The translations under genes and the position numbers were made by a program. From positions 1 to 27,170 of IMG/VR virus record IMGVR_UViG_3300027721_000065: 27,170 bases of DNA, one strand, 5' to 3'. The stretch is from a virus. The notes below the pieces were generated by a model. That model worked only from the letters and a program-made list of their open reading frames with translations. It was not told the DNA's origin and searched no databases. This document shows positions 7,556 through 16,895 of the stretch, piece by piece (the stretch's first letter is position 1; each line of letters opens with the position of its first letter).

Positions 7556-8126
7556 ACTTTCTTTCTTTCAGTTGATCGAAGATTGACGCGACGCGCTTCA
7601 TCTTTTCCTCTTTTGTTGAGGTTGTAGCGGCGAAGGTGTTGCGCGGCTCTTGGAGCGGAGCGGCGGCGGGCATCTCAACGAGTGCGGACACAACGTCGGC
7701 CAATCCACGGAGTTTCACGTTCATGGATTCGAGTTCGGCGCGGAGTGCGTCGTTCTCGGCTTTGAGCGTGTCGCGGAGTGATGCGGCGGCGGCTTCCACT
7801 TCGGCGAACTTTGCGACCATATCCTCCGGCATCTCGACGGGAGCGGCGGGCATTGCCACGGATGTGATCACGCCATTTTCGGCCACGGTAATCGTCGTAC
7901 CGTCGGCGAGTTTATGATCTCCGGCGGGAGCGGGAACGGATGATCCGTCATCCTTCACGACGGCGACCATTCCACCGACTTCGAGTTCGGATACCATTAC
8001 TCTCGTGCCGTCTTCCAGAACATACTCTTTCGCTTCCATCTTCATTGGAGCGGGTTCCGGATCGGGTGTCATTGCCGCGTCGGCGAACAATTCCCGGATT
8101 TTATCTAATGCTTCTTTTGCGTTCAT
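7554..8126 (-). CDS. Capsid scaffolding protein (putative)
   Basis: A 190-aa product from ATG 8126 (MNAKEALDKIRELF). The frame is open upstream but that part has no good start and overlaps the intergenic gap. Residues 33-90 hold two short beta units with the L(E/A)DGT pattern (38-41 and 73-77), common in Bacteroidota phage scaffold-like proteins. Residues about 101-150 form an Ala/Glu/Leu coiled coil (FAEVEAAAASLRDTLKAEND onward). The C-terminus (KMKRVASIFDQLKERK) is a basic amphipathic helix, the usual capsid-binding end of scaffolds. Strong Ala/Glu/Pro bias and position directly before the capsid gene support scaffold function. No protease residues are present; the protease is encoded separately at 9723-10778. 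Confidence 0.7.
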   Translation of the reverse strand: MNAKEALDKIRELFADAAMTPDPEPAPMKMEAKEYVLEDGTRVMVSELEVGGMVAVVKDDGSSVPAPAGDHKLADGTTITVAENGVITSVAMPAAPVEMPEDMVAKFAEVEAAAASLRDTLKAENDALRAELESMNVKLRGLADVVSALVEMPAAAPLQEPRNTFAATTSTKEEKMKRVASIFDQLKERK

Positions 8127-8176
8127 CTTACTTTTATTTAGGATGATTTGTGATGTGTACCATTTAGGAAGGATGC

Positions 8177-8419
8177 TCAATCGTTCAATGGCTTTTTTTC
8201 GGATGCGAGAAATTCGCCGTTTCCGTTCGTGAAAAGGTTTTTCGCGATATACGCTCCGAGTGCCGTCAATGCGGCCATGCCGATCGATTTCCAATCTTCA
8301 CCGTTCGGGAAATGTCCGGCGTTGAGGATCGTTGAAACCATACCCAGAACGGTCGCGAGTGCGGCGACGATTGCGCCTTTTGCGAGGTCGGCCAGATTGA
8401 TTGTGAAAAGTTTACTCAT
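8177..8419 (-). CDS. Holin-like small membrane protein
   Basis: An 80-aa product from ATG 8419 (MSKLFTINLADLAKG). It has two hydrophobic segments, KGAIVAALATVLGMVSTIL (about 14-32) and IGMAALTALGAYIAKNLF (about 46-63), separated by a short GHFPNGEDW loop, and a charged C-terminus. Length and topology fit a class II holin, which would pore the inner membrane at lysis. No endolysin is recognisable in the window, so a lysis role rests on topology alone; a virion-associated membrane protein is possible. It sits between an exported protein and the scaffold. Confidence 0.6.
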   Translation of the reverse strand: MSKLFTINLADLAKGAIVAALATVLGMVSTILNAGHFPNGEDWKSIGMAALTALGAYIAKNLFTNGNGEFLASEKKPLND

Positions 8420-8430
8420 TGTATTTTGTT

Positions 8431-8832
8431 TTATTGTGTGACGGTTGCGGCGGCTCTTGTTGCACGGATAGCGCGACGGCGGGCGGCTTCTTGTAGGTTG
8501 AGATGCTTCATAGCATAGTTGGTCGCCGTGCGGTTGTGGAATGGCTTCGCGACCCATTCGCGGTAATCGGCTCCGGCGATGGTGATATTCCCGTCTGCCA
8601 CGATTGCTCCGGTTGAATCCGACAACTTGTAATAAATCGTCGCGGAGGATTCGCAGTTGTCGAAGGCGATGACGACATCGATATCGTTCGCGTCGTATTG
8701 TACACCATCGCGCCAAATTTTGACCTCCTTAATTGGTCGCTTGTTGGGGCGGATAGAATCGACCGCCGTGGAATCTTGCGCGTATCCGGTGACGGAAAAT
8801 AGCGCGATGAATAGGATCAGTAAATACTTCAT
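8431..8832 (-). CDS. Exported protein of unknown function with signal peptide
   Basis: A 133-aa product; ATG 8832 overlaps the previous stop by 4 bp. The N-terminus MKYLLILFIALFSVTGYAQ is a clear Sec signal peptide with predicted cleavage A|Q, the usual Bacteroidota pattern. The mature part has EVKIWRDGVQYD and a strand-rich middle (ATIYYKLSDSTGAIVADGN, ITIAGADYREWV), then an Arg/Ala-rich C-terminus (LQEAARRRAIRATRAAAT). It lies beside the holin-like gene, so a lysis accessory or periplasmic role is possible, but short beta-rich proteins with signal peptides also occur beside tail fibres in Bacteroidota phages. Function unknown. Confidence 0.7.
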   Translation of the reverse strand: MKYLLILFIALFSVTGYAQDSTAVDSIRPNKRPIKEVKIWRDGVQYDANDIDVVIAFDNCESSATIYYKLSDSTGAIVADGNITIAGADYREWVAKPFHNRTATNYAMKHLNLQEAARRRAIRATRAAATVTQ

Positions 8833-9347
8833 ATTTGCGTTACGGTTAAGATGACGGAAGGAATCGCTGGGCGTGTGGGGTTGCTTTGTGTCGCGAATGC
8901 CTCAAGGTATAATTGAGTGTCGGCCGAATGCCAACACAATTCGAAATAATCCCCGGCGGACGCTGCTTCAAGGAAATTCCACGACGCAATCGATCGGCCA
9001 TCGTTCCCGACGACCACGACCTCGGTGTTGGAATTGGCGACGTTTTGCCCGTTTTTTTGCAGCCAGATGTCTATCCGATCCGACCCGGAATCATCCTTGA
9101 ATATTTGCGCCGAAAATTGAATGTTATACACTCCGGCATTAGCCATCGTGATGCGGGAATTGGAAACGATGGATACTCCGTACGATAAGTTGGTGACGTT
9201 GTACGTCATTTTATTTGTTGATGTTGCCCCGGCGTTCAACTGATCGACCGTTGACACGAACGCGCCATAATATCGTTGGTAATTCGCGTCTTGCGTGAAC
9301 GTGTTGATCTCGACGATCTCTTCCGTGACATTTATTTCGTAACTCAT
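8829..9347 (-). CDS. C1q/TNF-like jelly-roll virion protein
   Basis: A 172-aa product, ATGA-coupled on both sides. Residues about 60-172 match the C1q-like trimeric jelly roll: strands ITMANAGVYNIQFSAQIFK, RIDIWLQKNGQNVANS, RSIASWNFLEAASAGDYFEL and CWHSADTQLYLEAF, in the order 'G.Y.i.f...........i.l.kNG..v......~.......~.l.~GDy.el.~........l...'. Such domains occur as trimeric heads of phage fibres and as capsid surface decorations and bind glycans or proteins. The N-terminal 50 residues (FTQDANYQRYYGAF) may anchor it to the particle. Receptor binding or capsid decoration is inferred; the fold call is fairly firm. Confidence 0.65.
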   Translation of the reverse strand: MSYEINVTEEIVEINTFTQDANYQRYYGAFVSTVDQLNAGATSTNKMTYNVTNLSYGVSIVSNSRITMANAGVYNIQFSAQIFKDDSGSDRIDIWLQKNGQNVANSNTEVVVVGNDGRSIASWNFLEAASAGDYFELCWHSADTQLYLEAFATQSNPTRPAIPSVILTVTQI

Positions 9348-9694
9348 GCGGGTTCGGTGACCTCCTCGACCACTTCAAATTTGCCTCCGATGTAAGTTTT
9401 ATAGATCCCGGCATTCACGACGAGCATATCCCACACATAATCCCCGGCGGCAATATTTACGCGCTTGGATACCGTGACCTCGTTCGATGATGCACCCCCT
9501 ACGGTTATCCCATCCGCTTCCGTGATCGTTACCTCCGCCGTCGTGGATGTCGCCTTGCGCCGGATCTGGATTCGCACTTCCGCCGCCGATAAATTTACCG
9601 GAACGGAATCCTTGAAGATCGTGAACGACGTTTCCCACGTGTTCCCCTTCGTAAGTTTTATGTTGTAGGTCGCCGGAAGAAAATTGCCCGCCAT
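9344..9694 (-). CDS. Ig-like / BppU-N-like small tail or baseplate protein
   Basis: A 116-aa product with ATG 9694 and TGA overlapping the next ATG. The sequence follows a BppU N-terminal-like beta-sandwich pattern: LTKGNTWETSFTIFKDSVPV, LSAAEVRIQIRRKATS, a middle DGITVGGASSNEVTVSKR, then AGDYVWDMLVV and YIGGKFEVVEEVTEP. Proteins of this type attach receptor-binding domains to the baseplate. Here it lies directly before the C1q-like gene, suggesting the two form an adaptor plus receptor-binding head, which is inference from adjacency. Confidence 0.65.
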   Translation of the reverse strand: MAGNFLPATYNIKLTKGNTWETSFTIFKDSVPVNLSAAEVRIQIRRKATSTTAEVTITEADGITVGGASSNEVTVSKRVNIAAGDYVWDMLVVNAGIYKTYIGGKFEVVEEVTEPA

Positions 9695-9722
9695 GTCGTT
9701 AATTAGTGGTTTGCGTAAATTG

Positions 9723-10778
9723 TTACCCGATGGATTGGAGGATGTCGATGATCCGCGCCATTATTTCCTCGTCATTGGTATGATCCGCCCGTTCGTATTG
9801 GAAGATTCCCTCGACGGAAAATCCTTTGACCTCCCCGGCTTCGACCTTTGCCCAACCCTCATCGTCGGTGATCTTCATCGAGCCGAACCACGTTCCGTCC
9901 GGGAGATCTTCGTATCCTTTCATCCCGCCGATCCCGCGTTCGCTATCCTTTACCCATGATTCGAACAATACCGCATCGACCCGTTGATCCTTGTCATGTT
10001 GGAGGTTGACGTTCCTTTGGTATCCTTGCTTGGCGAACCGGATGGCGATTTGTTTAATCGTCTCCGGCGAAAACTTTATGAAATATTCCCCCTGTTGATC
10101 GCGGCGGAGGATCAATTTATCTGGGATCATCAACGCTCCGGACACGATCCTTTGCGCGGAATCTTGGATCGCCAACTTCACCTCGGACGCTTGGCGTAGA
10201 ACATTTCGCGACCAACGCAATCCGGATTTTCCGCCCCATGCGTCGTACATGAGTTTTCCGCATCCGTCCGAATATCCTTTCGATGATTCCAGATCCTTTT
10301 CGTGGCGTGACAAAAAGGAGTACATCCGGCGAACGGTGTCGAGCGATACCGCCCCGGACGGATCCGCGAGTTGCGATGCGCGACGTTTCCCGACCGGAGT
10401 ACCGCAAGATCCCCAACCATTTTTGTCCGCCCATTCGACCGCATTCCGGGCGTTGGCGCGTACGTCGTCGGGGATGTCCTTTATGCTTTCCTCGAAATCC
10501 TCACCCATGCCGTCACGATTACGCCATTTCGTGTAACATATCGCCGCCGCTTGATCTTGTTCGTACCCTTCGCCAATCATTGCCGGGATGCAGCGTCCTA
10601 TAAATTCCTCTTGCGTTTCGGATTCCCCGGGTTCGACGAATTGATCCGCGAACGCTTGGAAATTCCGTTGTATCGCCGGACGGTCGACAAGTGCGATGTA
10701 GTCGACCTCGAAATTCCCTTCGTCGGCTTCGGATATGGTGAGTTCGTAAATTGGTAGTTCCTCTTGCATGATTGCCAT
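9723..10778 (-). CDS. XkdF-like prohead serine protease with insert domain
   Basis: A 351-aa product; ATG 10778 or a second ATG at 10769. Residues about 7-45 (YELTISEADEGNFEVDYIALV onward) and 205-335 make the XkdF/peptidase S78_2-like fold: NLQHD (H261 as putative catalytic His) and GFSVEGIF (S321 as putative nucleophile), with DGTWFGSMKITDDEGWAKV between. Between the halves, residues 55-190 hold a conserved module of Bacteroidota phages: FIGRCIPAMIGEGYEQDQAAA followed by SCGTPVGKRRASQLA, MYSFLSRHEKD and YDAWGGKSGLRWS. It would mature the prohead. Unusually, it sits after the tape measure gene and five genes away from the capsid gene. Confidence 0.75.
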   Translation of the reverse strand: MAIMQEELPIYELTISEADEGNFEVDYIALVDRPAIQRNFQAFADQFVEPGESETQEEFIGRCIPAMIGEGYEQDQAAAICYTKWRNRDGMGEDFEESIKDIPDDVRANARNAVEWADKNGWGSCGTPVGKRRASQLADPSGAVSLDTVRRMYSFLSRHEKDLESSKGYSDGCGKLMYDAWGGKSGLRWSRNVLRQASEVKLAIQDSAQRIVSGALMIPDKLILRRDQQGEYFIKFSPETIKQIAIRFAKQGYQRNVNLQHDKDQRVDAVLFESWVKDSERGIGGMKGYEDLPDGTWFGSMKITDDEGWAKVEAGEVKGFSVEGIFQYERADHTNDEEIMARIIDILQSIG

Positions 10779-10796
10779 TTTTGATAATTAGAAATC

Positions 10797-12905
10797 CTAT
10801 CCCAACCTTGCCGCGCGGTTCAATCGCGATACCCGCTCTTGCGACGATGTTATGTCGGATTCGACAACGTATGCCCGTGTCGATGCGGTGTTGATGCCCC
10901 GGAGTGATTGTTGCCCCAATTCAAATACTTGCGCCGACGGGCGTTGCGGTTGTAGCGGTGCCGCTCCTGAAACGGCGGGTGCGCTGAATGATCCACCTCC
11001 GAATGACGGCGCAGATCCTCCGCCTCCGGATGAGTTCGGAACCCGAACCGATGCGATTTGCCGGACGCGAGCGATACCCGCGACGAGCGAAGATGCCGCG
11101 ATGATGTACGGATATGCCGGATTCGCAATCGTTACCGGATTCGCGGACGCCGCCCTGAATTGGCTTGCGGTTGCGGTGTAGGTATCAATCGTCGCCGCTG
11201 CGATTGCCAATGCTTTCCCGGCTGCGGTATTTTGCCCGACTAAATTGGCGAGGTTGTTTAATCCTTGCGCGACCGCATCGAGCGTCGCAAGTTGTGCCGC
11301 CTTTTTATCTTCTTCGATCTTGATTTCAGCCGTCGCAATCTCTTTTTTGCGCTTCACGTATGCCTCATAATCGATTATTCCTTTCGCGAGGTATTGCGTG
11401 TTTAGTTTGTCCGCTTGCCTCAATGCTTCCTCCCGTGCTTCAAGATCGGTTTGCGGATCCAACCCAACCTCTTGCAATGCCTCGAGCGACAACAATTTTC
11501 GTTCGATTTCTTTTTCCGTTGCCTCTTGCGCCAACTGATCGCGCAATTCTTGTTCCGCCGCTGCATTGGCTGCGATCCGTGCCGCTTCGTCGTCGAATGC
11601 CTTTTGATTGATCGCCTGAATTTCCGTGTCGGCTTTTTTCCGCGCCTCGATGATGATTTGCGTTTTCAGATCCTCCGACAACTTTGTGGCGTTCACACGA
11701 TCTTCGGTCGCCTTTAAGTCGAGTTCTATTTCCTTTATCCGTCGCTGATCCTCGTCCTCTATTGCCGCGAGTAAATTATCCCGGCGTAATGCCGCGAGTT
11801 CCGTTTCTCCTTGTTGCTCGATTTGCAACCGTTGATCCGCCGCGGCCTTCGCTCGATCCGATGCCGCCTTTTGACGATCCGATTCCTTTTTCGCCGCATC
11901 TTCCGCAACCTTATCCGCCGCCGCTTGTCGATCCTTTTCAGCCGCTGCGATGTCGCGATTCGCGCGTTCCCGAGATTCTTTGATGAACTTGTCGCGATCT
12001 TGTACGGATAGGCTTTCGTCCTTTGTGAGTTCCTCAAACGATTTGCGGTACCGCAGATTCGCTTCGATCTTCCGTTTGGTGTAATCGTCGTACTTGTCGC
12101 CGTTTACGTCCAATTCGCGCTCCGTTGCCCTTATTGCGGCGGCGTTGGCTTTTAATACGCGCTCCGTCTGGCGTTGTGCCTCGGAGGATATGCCGATAAA
12201 ATCCGTGATTCGGTTATACACCCGACCGATGGCATCCGCCGCCGATGACAATCCCGGAATAAAATCGAGTACCGCTTTTTTAACCTTGTCGAAATTCTGG
12301 ACAAGCGCGATCAATCCAATGGCAAGCGCACCGATACCCGTGGCGACAATGGCACCGCGCAATATTTTGAACCCGGTCGAGGTTGTAACGGTAGCGATGC
12401 CCAACGCCTTTTGAGTTGCCGCGGTTGCGAGATTCGCGGCGGCAAGTCCTTTCTGAAATACCGACGTTTGCTGAATGACGGCGTTCAACCGTTGAAAATC
12501 CTTTGCGGAATCCGTGATCCTTGATAATCCTTCCGACAATGCCAACGCGGATTGAACTTTCAGGAGTTGTTTTTGCAAGTCCTCGGATTCCACGCCAACC
12601 AACCCGAGCGCACCCTGAACCGCTGCGAACCCTCCGGCCACGGCGTTCAATGCGCCGGAGAACGCCGCGAACTTTGCTCCCGGATCGAATAGTTTCGCCG
12701 TCTCCGCTGCTTCGGATACACGATCGCGGAGTTCCGCCACACGCTTTGCCGCCGTGATCGCCTCTTGCGAATATTCCCCGAATTGCGATTGCGCCTCTTG
12801 TAATGCGATTGTCGCCTCACGGATTTCTTTCCGGACATTTCCAACGGATTTCGTGACTTGCGAACCGTCGACCTCTATTTTTATACCTACTTTTTCCTCC
12901 GCCAT
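10797..12905 (-). CDS. Tail tape measure protein
   Basis: A 702-aa product, ATG 12905 right after the preceding TAA. Long helical, Ala/Lys/Glu/Gln-rich sequence; hydrophobic stretches at residues 181-203 (ILRGAIVATGIGALAIGLIA) and near the C-terminus (YPYIIAASSLVAGIARV), a long coiled coil over about 240-560, and a Gly/Ser/Pro-rich linker (SSGGGGSAPSFGGGSF) before an end segment AYVVESDITSSQERVSRLN. This is the architecture of tape measure proteins that set tail length and aid DNA ejection, and the end segment recurs in Bacteroidota phage tape measures. By the usual residue-to-length rule the tail would be of moderate, siphovirus-like length; no sheath gene is seen. Confidence 0.85.
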   Translation of the reverse strand: MAEEKVGIKIEVDGSQVTKSVGNVRKEIREATIALQEAQSQFGEYSQEAITAAKRVAELRDRVSEAAETAKLFDPGAKFAAFSGALNAVAGGFAAVQGALGLVGVESEDLQKQLLKVQSALALSEGLSRITDSAKDFQRLNAVIQQTSVFQKGLAAANLATAATQKALGIATVTTSTGFKILRGAIVATGIGALAIGLIALVQNFDKVKKAVLDFIPGLSSAADAIGRVYNRITDFIGISSEAQRQTERVLKANAAAIRATERELDVNGDKYDDYTKRKIEANLRYRKSFEELTKDESLSVQDRDKFIKESRERANRDIAAAEKDRQAAADKVAEDAAKKESDRQKAASDRAKAAADQRLQIEQQGETELAALRRDNLLAAIEDEDQRRIKEIELDLKATEDRVNATKLSEDLKTQIIIEARKKADTEIQAINQKAFDDEAARIAANAAAEQELRDQLAQEATEKEIERKLLSLEALQEVGLDPQTDLEAREEALRQADKLNTQYLAKGIIDYEAYVKRKKEIATAEIKIEEDKKAAQLATLDAVAQGLNNLANLVGQNTAAGKALAIAAATIDTYTATASQFRAASANPVTIANPAYPYIIAASSLVAGIARVRQIASVRVPNSSGGGGSAPSFGGGSFSAPAVSGAAPLQPQRPSAQVFELGQQSLRGINTASTRAYVVESDITSSQERVSRLNRAARLG

Positions 12906-12906
12906 C

Positions 12907-15054
12907 TTATTCGTATGAAAGTTCCATGACCTTTAATAATTCCACTTTGGTCGATTCGCCGCTCAACGGGTTAAAATCGATGATTCGGTTCAATCGCCAC
13001 AACGCGCCGTCGATGTATATCAAGCGGGCGAAATCCAATCCGTAAATGTCCATCTCGTTCAACCTGAAAAACGCGGACATCAACTTTGAGTCCTTGTCCG
13101 TGATTTCCGCGACATAATCAAACCAAAATCCGGTGAACAAATTAGCCGACGGATACTGATTCGTCAGGTTGAAATAAATTTCCTCCGGTGTACCGAAATT
13201 AATGTCCGATTGTGGCGTATCCGGATCGTCGAGGTGTCCGGCGTATCCGTATGTCGTGAGCGATTGCTTCACCGTTCCGCCGTCCTTAACGTCGTATGAT
13301 GTTACCCCGGTTTTTTTCTTGATCTGGAGGATCCGGATATTATGCTCCGTTTTGTCCTCCGTCGTGCCGGATAATTTCCACACCGTCGAAACCTTTTTAT
13401 CCTCCCCGGTATAGCCAACCAATGCGGACGCCGAGAATATCAGTTCCGCCGTTTGTTTTTCCTTTGCGAACTCATATCCGGAATCCTCGAGGTAATCCCC
13501 GTATCCCTGACCGAATTTCTTCAAATATTGTTCGTTGTAATAATCCGCGTCGGGCTTGTACTTGTACTCGAAATATCGACCATTGAGTTCCGACATTGGT
13601 TTCAGGCGGATCGGCTTGGATCGATCAAGACGGTACGTCCAATCGCGCGATGTCGTCGATCCGTCCTCCAACAATAGGGCGTTTGTTTGATCGACCATGA
13701 AAATCGTCGTGAAATCATCCGTCGCCAATACCGTGAGCGCATCTTCGTAGTAATCCCGATACGGTTGGATAATGAGATGCTTTTCTCGCGAGGTCGATTC
13801 CGTCACGTATAGGTTGAACATTTTCACGACCGACGAAAAGAAATCGCGTTGAAACACGCCGCGCGGTATCGTGTCATTGATCGCGATTTCATCGCCGTAT
13901 CCCAATGTTACATAGGTCGGTGTCGCGGATATCAGCGTCAGCGTACCCTCCGTTATTTGAATGCCCAACCCCCGAATGTCGGTGTCGATGTAAACGGATA
14001 ATGTGTCGTTCTGGTTAAATGTCACCCCACCGATCGAGGCATTCACCGACACAACGTCGTTTAGGTTGGCCGAGTTGATATGCGTATAAATCGACGTTCC
14101 GTTTTTCCGGATCTCGATTTCGAGTGACGTCCCGGCCTCCAGAACCTCCCCCATCAATACGACATCGAGCGTTCCGGTAAACGGCGTGGCGGAGTTGTAC
14201 GTGAATATGGTATCCGGCGCGTTCAATGTGAAATCTCCGAGCGACCCCGGTTCCCATGAAATGTTGCCGACGTTGGTGTAGGTTTCAGCATCCGCCACGA
14301 CCGATAACCCCGTCGAGGTGAACCGCTTCAATACCTTTTGATTGTTCGGCACGACAAGGCGGTGGAATAGTTGCGTATCGAAGAAATCCGATTCGTAGGT
14401 GTACCCGGATCCGGCGATGATCTTCCGGAGGTACTCTTTAACGTACAATGCCGGACGATATGCCCGGAAATCCCAATCCTTTTTATTGGTGGATACCCCG
14501 CCGTAGTCGACGAGCGGGTAAAAATACCCCGACGCCGGATAATACCCGGTCAGGGTCACGCCCGAAACGGAAATCCCGGTCGTCGGCTCCCATGACCCGG
14601 TTATGTTCGCCATCGTCCATTCGTGATCGTATGCCGAGAAATCGAGATCCTCGATCTTGCCGTTTCCGAGTGCATTAATGAACCCGCCCAATTCGCCGAA
14701 TATGGCGCATTCGTACTCGATCTCCCCGCCATCGCGGACGATTTCGAGTAGCCGAATCACCCCCTTCATGATCTGGATCTTGTCAACGTACACGTAACAA
14801 GTCGCCGCCTTCGATGCGTTGAAATTATACCCCCGGTTGGCGGTATTTTCGTCGTATGCGTTTTGCGATCCGAACTCGAAAACGAAACCGAACAACTTGT
14901 TATTATTCGCCGTGCCGGGGAGTACGACCGTTTTTGAAAAGTTCGTTTCACGTGATGCGAACTCCTTAATGTCGTCGATTTGATATGTAAACTCGACGGA
15001 TAGATCCTCCGTAAGATCCAACCGACGGCCTTCGATGTAAATTTCCGTCCTCAT
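12907..15054 (-). CDS. Large tail / baseplate protein
   Basis: A 715-aa product; ATG 15054 overlaps the previous TGA. It starts IYIEGRRLDLTEDLSVEFTY and has NFSKTVVLPGT (38-48), then NNNKLFGFVFEFG; this N-terminal signature recurs in large structural proteins beside the tape measure gene of Bacteroidota phages. Downstream are many strands, YPLVDYGG, RPALYVKEYLRKIIAGSGY and later a FEYKYKPDADYYNEQYLKKF region. No hydrolase or lytic motif is evident. Position upstream of the tape measure gene and size fit a tail-tip, distal-tail or baseplate-hub part. The exact part cannot be told from sequence alone. Confidence 0.65.
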   Translation of the reverse strand: MRTEIYIEGRRLDLTEDLSVEFTYQIDDIKEFASRETNFSKTVVLPGTANNNKLFGFVFEFGSQNAYDENTANRGYNFNASKAATCYVYVDKIQIMKGVIRLLEIVRDGGEIEYECAIFGELGGFINALGNGKIEDLDFSAYDHEWTMANITGSWEPTTGISVSGVTLTGYYPASGYFYPLVDYGGVSTNKKDWDFRAYRPALYVKEYLRKIIAGSGYTYESDFFDTQLFHRLVVPNNQKVLKRFTSTGLSVVADAETYTNVGNISWEPGSLGDFTLNAPDTIFTYNSATPFTGTLDVVLMGEVLEAGTSLEIEIRKNGTSIYTHINSANLNDVVSVNASIGGVTFNQNDTLSVYIDTDIRGLGIQITEGTLTLISATPTYVTLGYGDEIAINDTIPRGVFQRDFFSSVVKMFNLYVTESTSREKHLIIQPYRDYYEDALTVLATDDFTTIFMVDQTNALLLEDGSTTSRDWTYRLDRSKPIRLKPMSELNGRYFEYKYKPDADYYNEQYLKKFGQGYGDYLEDSGYEFAKEKQTAELIFSASALVGYTGEDKKVSTVWKLSGTTEDKTEHNIRILQIKKKTGVTSYDVKDGGTVKQSLTTYGYAGHLDDPDTPQSDINFGTPEEIYFNLTNQYPSANLFTGFWFDYVAEITDKDSKLMSAFFRLNEMDIYGLDFARLIYIDGALWRLNRIIDFNPLSGESTKVELLKVMELSYE

Positions 15055-16193
15055 CGATATTGAGAATTTACCGGGCGTGAATAGTTGATATCCAACGTGA
15101 GGTTGAACATTTTATCGACCGTCCGGATACGTTCCGCCCAATTATTCGTGCCGACCGTGACAGGATAATAGTAGCCGGATTTTTCGAGGTACACCTCCGG
15201 CGACATGATCAGATCCCGCAGCCATGTGTGATCGGTTTCGGTGAGGAAATCGGAGGTAAGCCGGAATGTCACCCCTTGCGAAATGACATGATTAACGCGC
15301 CCAGCATACATTTTTTTGAACGAATCATACCGCGCAACCGTATCCGATACCACTTCCCATCCCGGACGTTGGTACGACTCCCGTGTGGCGGTTCGTTCCT
15401 CACGGTTGACGAGCCGGAATGTCATTGTGTCATAGCCGCCCAATGAATTAAGGAAATGGAGCGTTTCGACTTCGTATCGATTACACGCTAACTTGATCGT
15501 GAGGTAATCGCCCGTATTGATGCGGACGCGGTATTGTGTGGCCGTCGACGGGATGACCGTCGATCCGAAATATGTGTTAATCGCGCCCGGGGATACGTCG
15601 AATATTTGCAATGCGTTGGTGAAATTCCCCGTGCCGGATTGCTCGGATCCGCCATCGACGGTTACTTTCAACGCTTGCGATACGTCCGGGAATCCGTAGT
15701 TGAACCACGACGCGAAAAGTTTTTCGGTGTACCCGCAAGTCAATGCGGATCGATCGCGACCCGTGAGCCATTTCCCGATGAAAGTATCCAGATATGATGT
15801 CGACCAATCCCGGAAAATCGGGTTGTAGAAATTGAACGCCTCGTAATTCGCGGTCGTAAGGTTTGTGTAAAGGGTGCCGCCGTATTCCTCGCCGAACTTT
15901 ATCGTGTACGCCACGAATATCCCATCCGTGGAGTGGCTAAACGCCGTTTGCGTTGTGTTGGGTTTGAAATACGTCGTCCAATAATTCCGGATAATGTTCC
16001 CGGCGTTGAACGTTCCGCAATCCTCATTCGGATCCGGAAATAATTTTATACGAGCAACAAGCGTCGTGGAAATGTAAACGTCGAAAACATACTTGAATCC
16101 GGTTTGTCCGGTATTGTTGGATGTCACAACGTGCCATAAGTCGTCGTGCATGGATGCCCGGTTTTCCGGTGATTGCACAATAGTAATTGCCAT
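15051..16193 (-). CDS. Tail-associated structural protein
   Basis: A 380-aa product with ATG 16193; TGA overlaps the next ATG. It opens with ITIVQSPENRASMHDDLWHV then VVTSNNTGQTGFKYVFDVYI, an arrangement I recognise from tail proteins of Bacteroidota phages ('p.~~~~yndlwyvv.S.nt...~f~y~fdvy'). Later segments include CGTFNAGNIIRNYW, FGEEYGGT, LHFLNSLGGYDTMTF and LTSDFLTETDHTWLRDLIMSPEVYLEKSG split by turns. The LNSLGGYD.~~F and WL..L..SP~Vyl motifs are typical of this family, which probably forms the distal tail or baseplate with the adjacent 715-aa protein. No enzymatic site visible. Confidence 0.65.
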   Translation of the reverse strand: MAITIVQSPENRASMHDDLWHVVTSNNTGQTGFKYVFDVYISTTLVARIKLFPDPNEDCGTFNAGNIIRNYWTTYFKPNTTQTAFSHSTDGIFVAYTIKFGEEYGGTLYTNLTTANYEAFNFYNPIFRDWSTSYLDTFIGKWLTGRDRSALTCGYTEKLFASWFNYGFPDVSQALKVTVDGGSEQSGTGNFTNALQIFDVSPGAINTYFGSTVIPSTATQYRVRINTGDYLTIKLACNRYEVETLHFLNSLGGYDTMTFRLVNREERTATRESYQRPGWEVVSDTVARYDSFKKMYAGRVNHVISQGVTFRLTSDFLTETDHTWLRDLIMSPEVYLEKSGYYYPVTVGTNNWAERIRTVDKMFNLTLDINYSRPVNSQYR

Positions 16194-16201
16194 GCCATTA
16201 A

Positions 16202-16894
16202 TTAGGCATTTTGAGCCGGATTGAACTTCCGGACGGCGACGCGTACATCAAAGGATGCAGCCTTCGCGACGGCTTGGGCGAATGTTTTTCCGAAATAAGC
16301 GTTAACCGCTTGATCGAAATATCCCGTGTAAGGCAATCCGCGCCGTTTTATGGCGAGGGCAATCGCGTAGGCAAAATCCCCTTGCGGATCTTGTTCGGCG
16401 GCGATATTGCGGCGTTTCTGCTGCAATCGCGACAAGTCCTCGCGTTGATCCTCATTCCTTGCCGCGATACCGTTCACGCGTAACCATCCTTTGATTTCCT
16501 CTACCATAACGGGCGGTGCGGAAAGTTTACGGAATTGGTACGGCGATGATGCGGGTTGGCCGGATCGGATACCACGTACCCCTTTATTGACGAAATCCCA
16601 ATATTTCGCGGCGGGATCATTTTTATCGTATCCGATTTCGAGCGTGTAGGTTGACCCGGATTGAACCAGATCTCCGGCGGATACCCCGTCAGTCAATCCT
16701 CCCGTGGATACCTTGCCGAGCCGATCGAGGTTTTCTTGAACGGCGATAACAAACTCCCCGGCTAATTTTATGATGAGATCCGAAACGGCATTATTCGTCG
16801 GAGCGGATCCGGGATCGACGGGATCATCCGCGAGCGTGTCGAGGTATCCGCTCGTTAATAGTTCGTCTTGGACTTGTTTCAGGGATTTCGCCAT
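16202..16894 (-). CDS. Tail completion / tail structural protein
   Basis: A 230-aa product, ATG 16894, two bases after the preceding stop. Helical N-terminus (SLKQVQDELLTSGYLDTL), then ISDLIIKLAGEF-like helix, strand STYTLEIGYDKND, AKYWDFVNKGVRGI, and helical C-terminus AIALAIKRRGLPYTGYFDQAV. The 'y..fvn.GvrG...........f.......~~~~i..wi......~~~~~~ai...I.~~Gi..t.~~~~~~' order is like HK97-gp10/neck-type tail completion proteins in which a C-terminal helix holds the I..rGl..t motif. It lies between the chaperone and the large tail proteins, supporting a tail role. Confidence 0.55.
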   Translation of the reverse strand: MAKSLKQVQDELLTSGYLDTLADDPVDPGSAPTNNAVSDLIIKLAGEFVIAVQENLDRLGKVSTGGLTDGVSAGDLVQSGSTYTLEIGYDKNDPAAKYWDFVNKGVRGIRSGQPASSPYQFRKLSAPPVMVEEIKGWLRVNGIAARNEDQREDLSRLQQKRRNIAAEQDPQGDFAYAIALAIKRRGLPYTGYFDQAVNAYFGKTFAQAVAKAASFDVRVAVRKFNPAQNA

Positions 16895-16895
16895 G

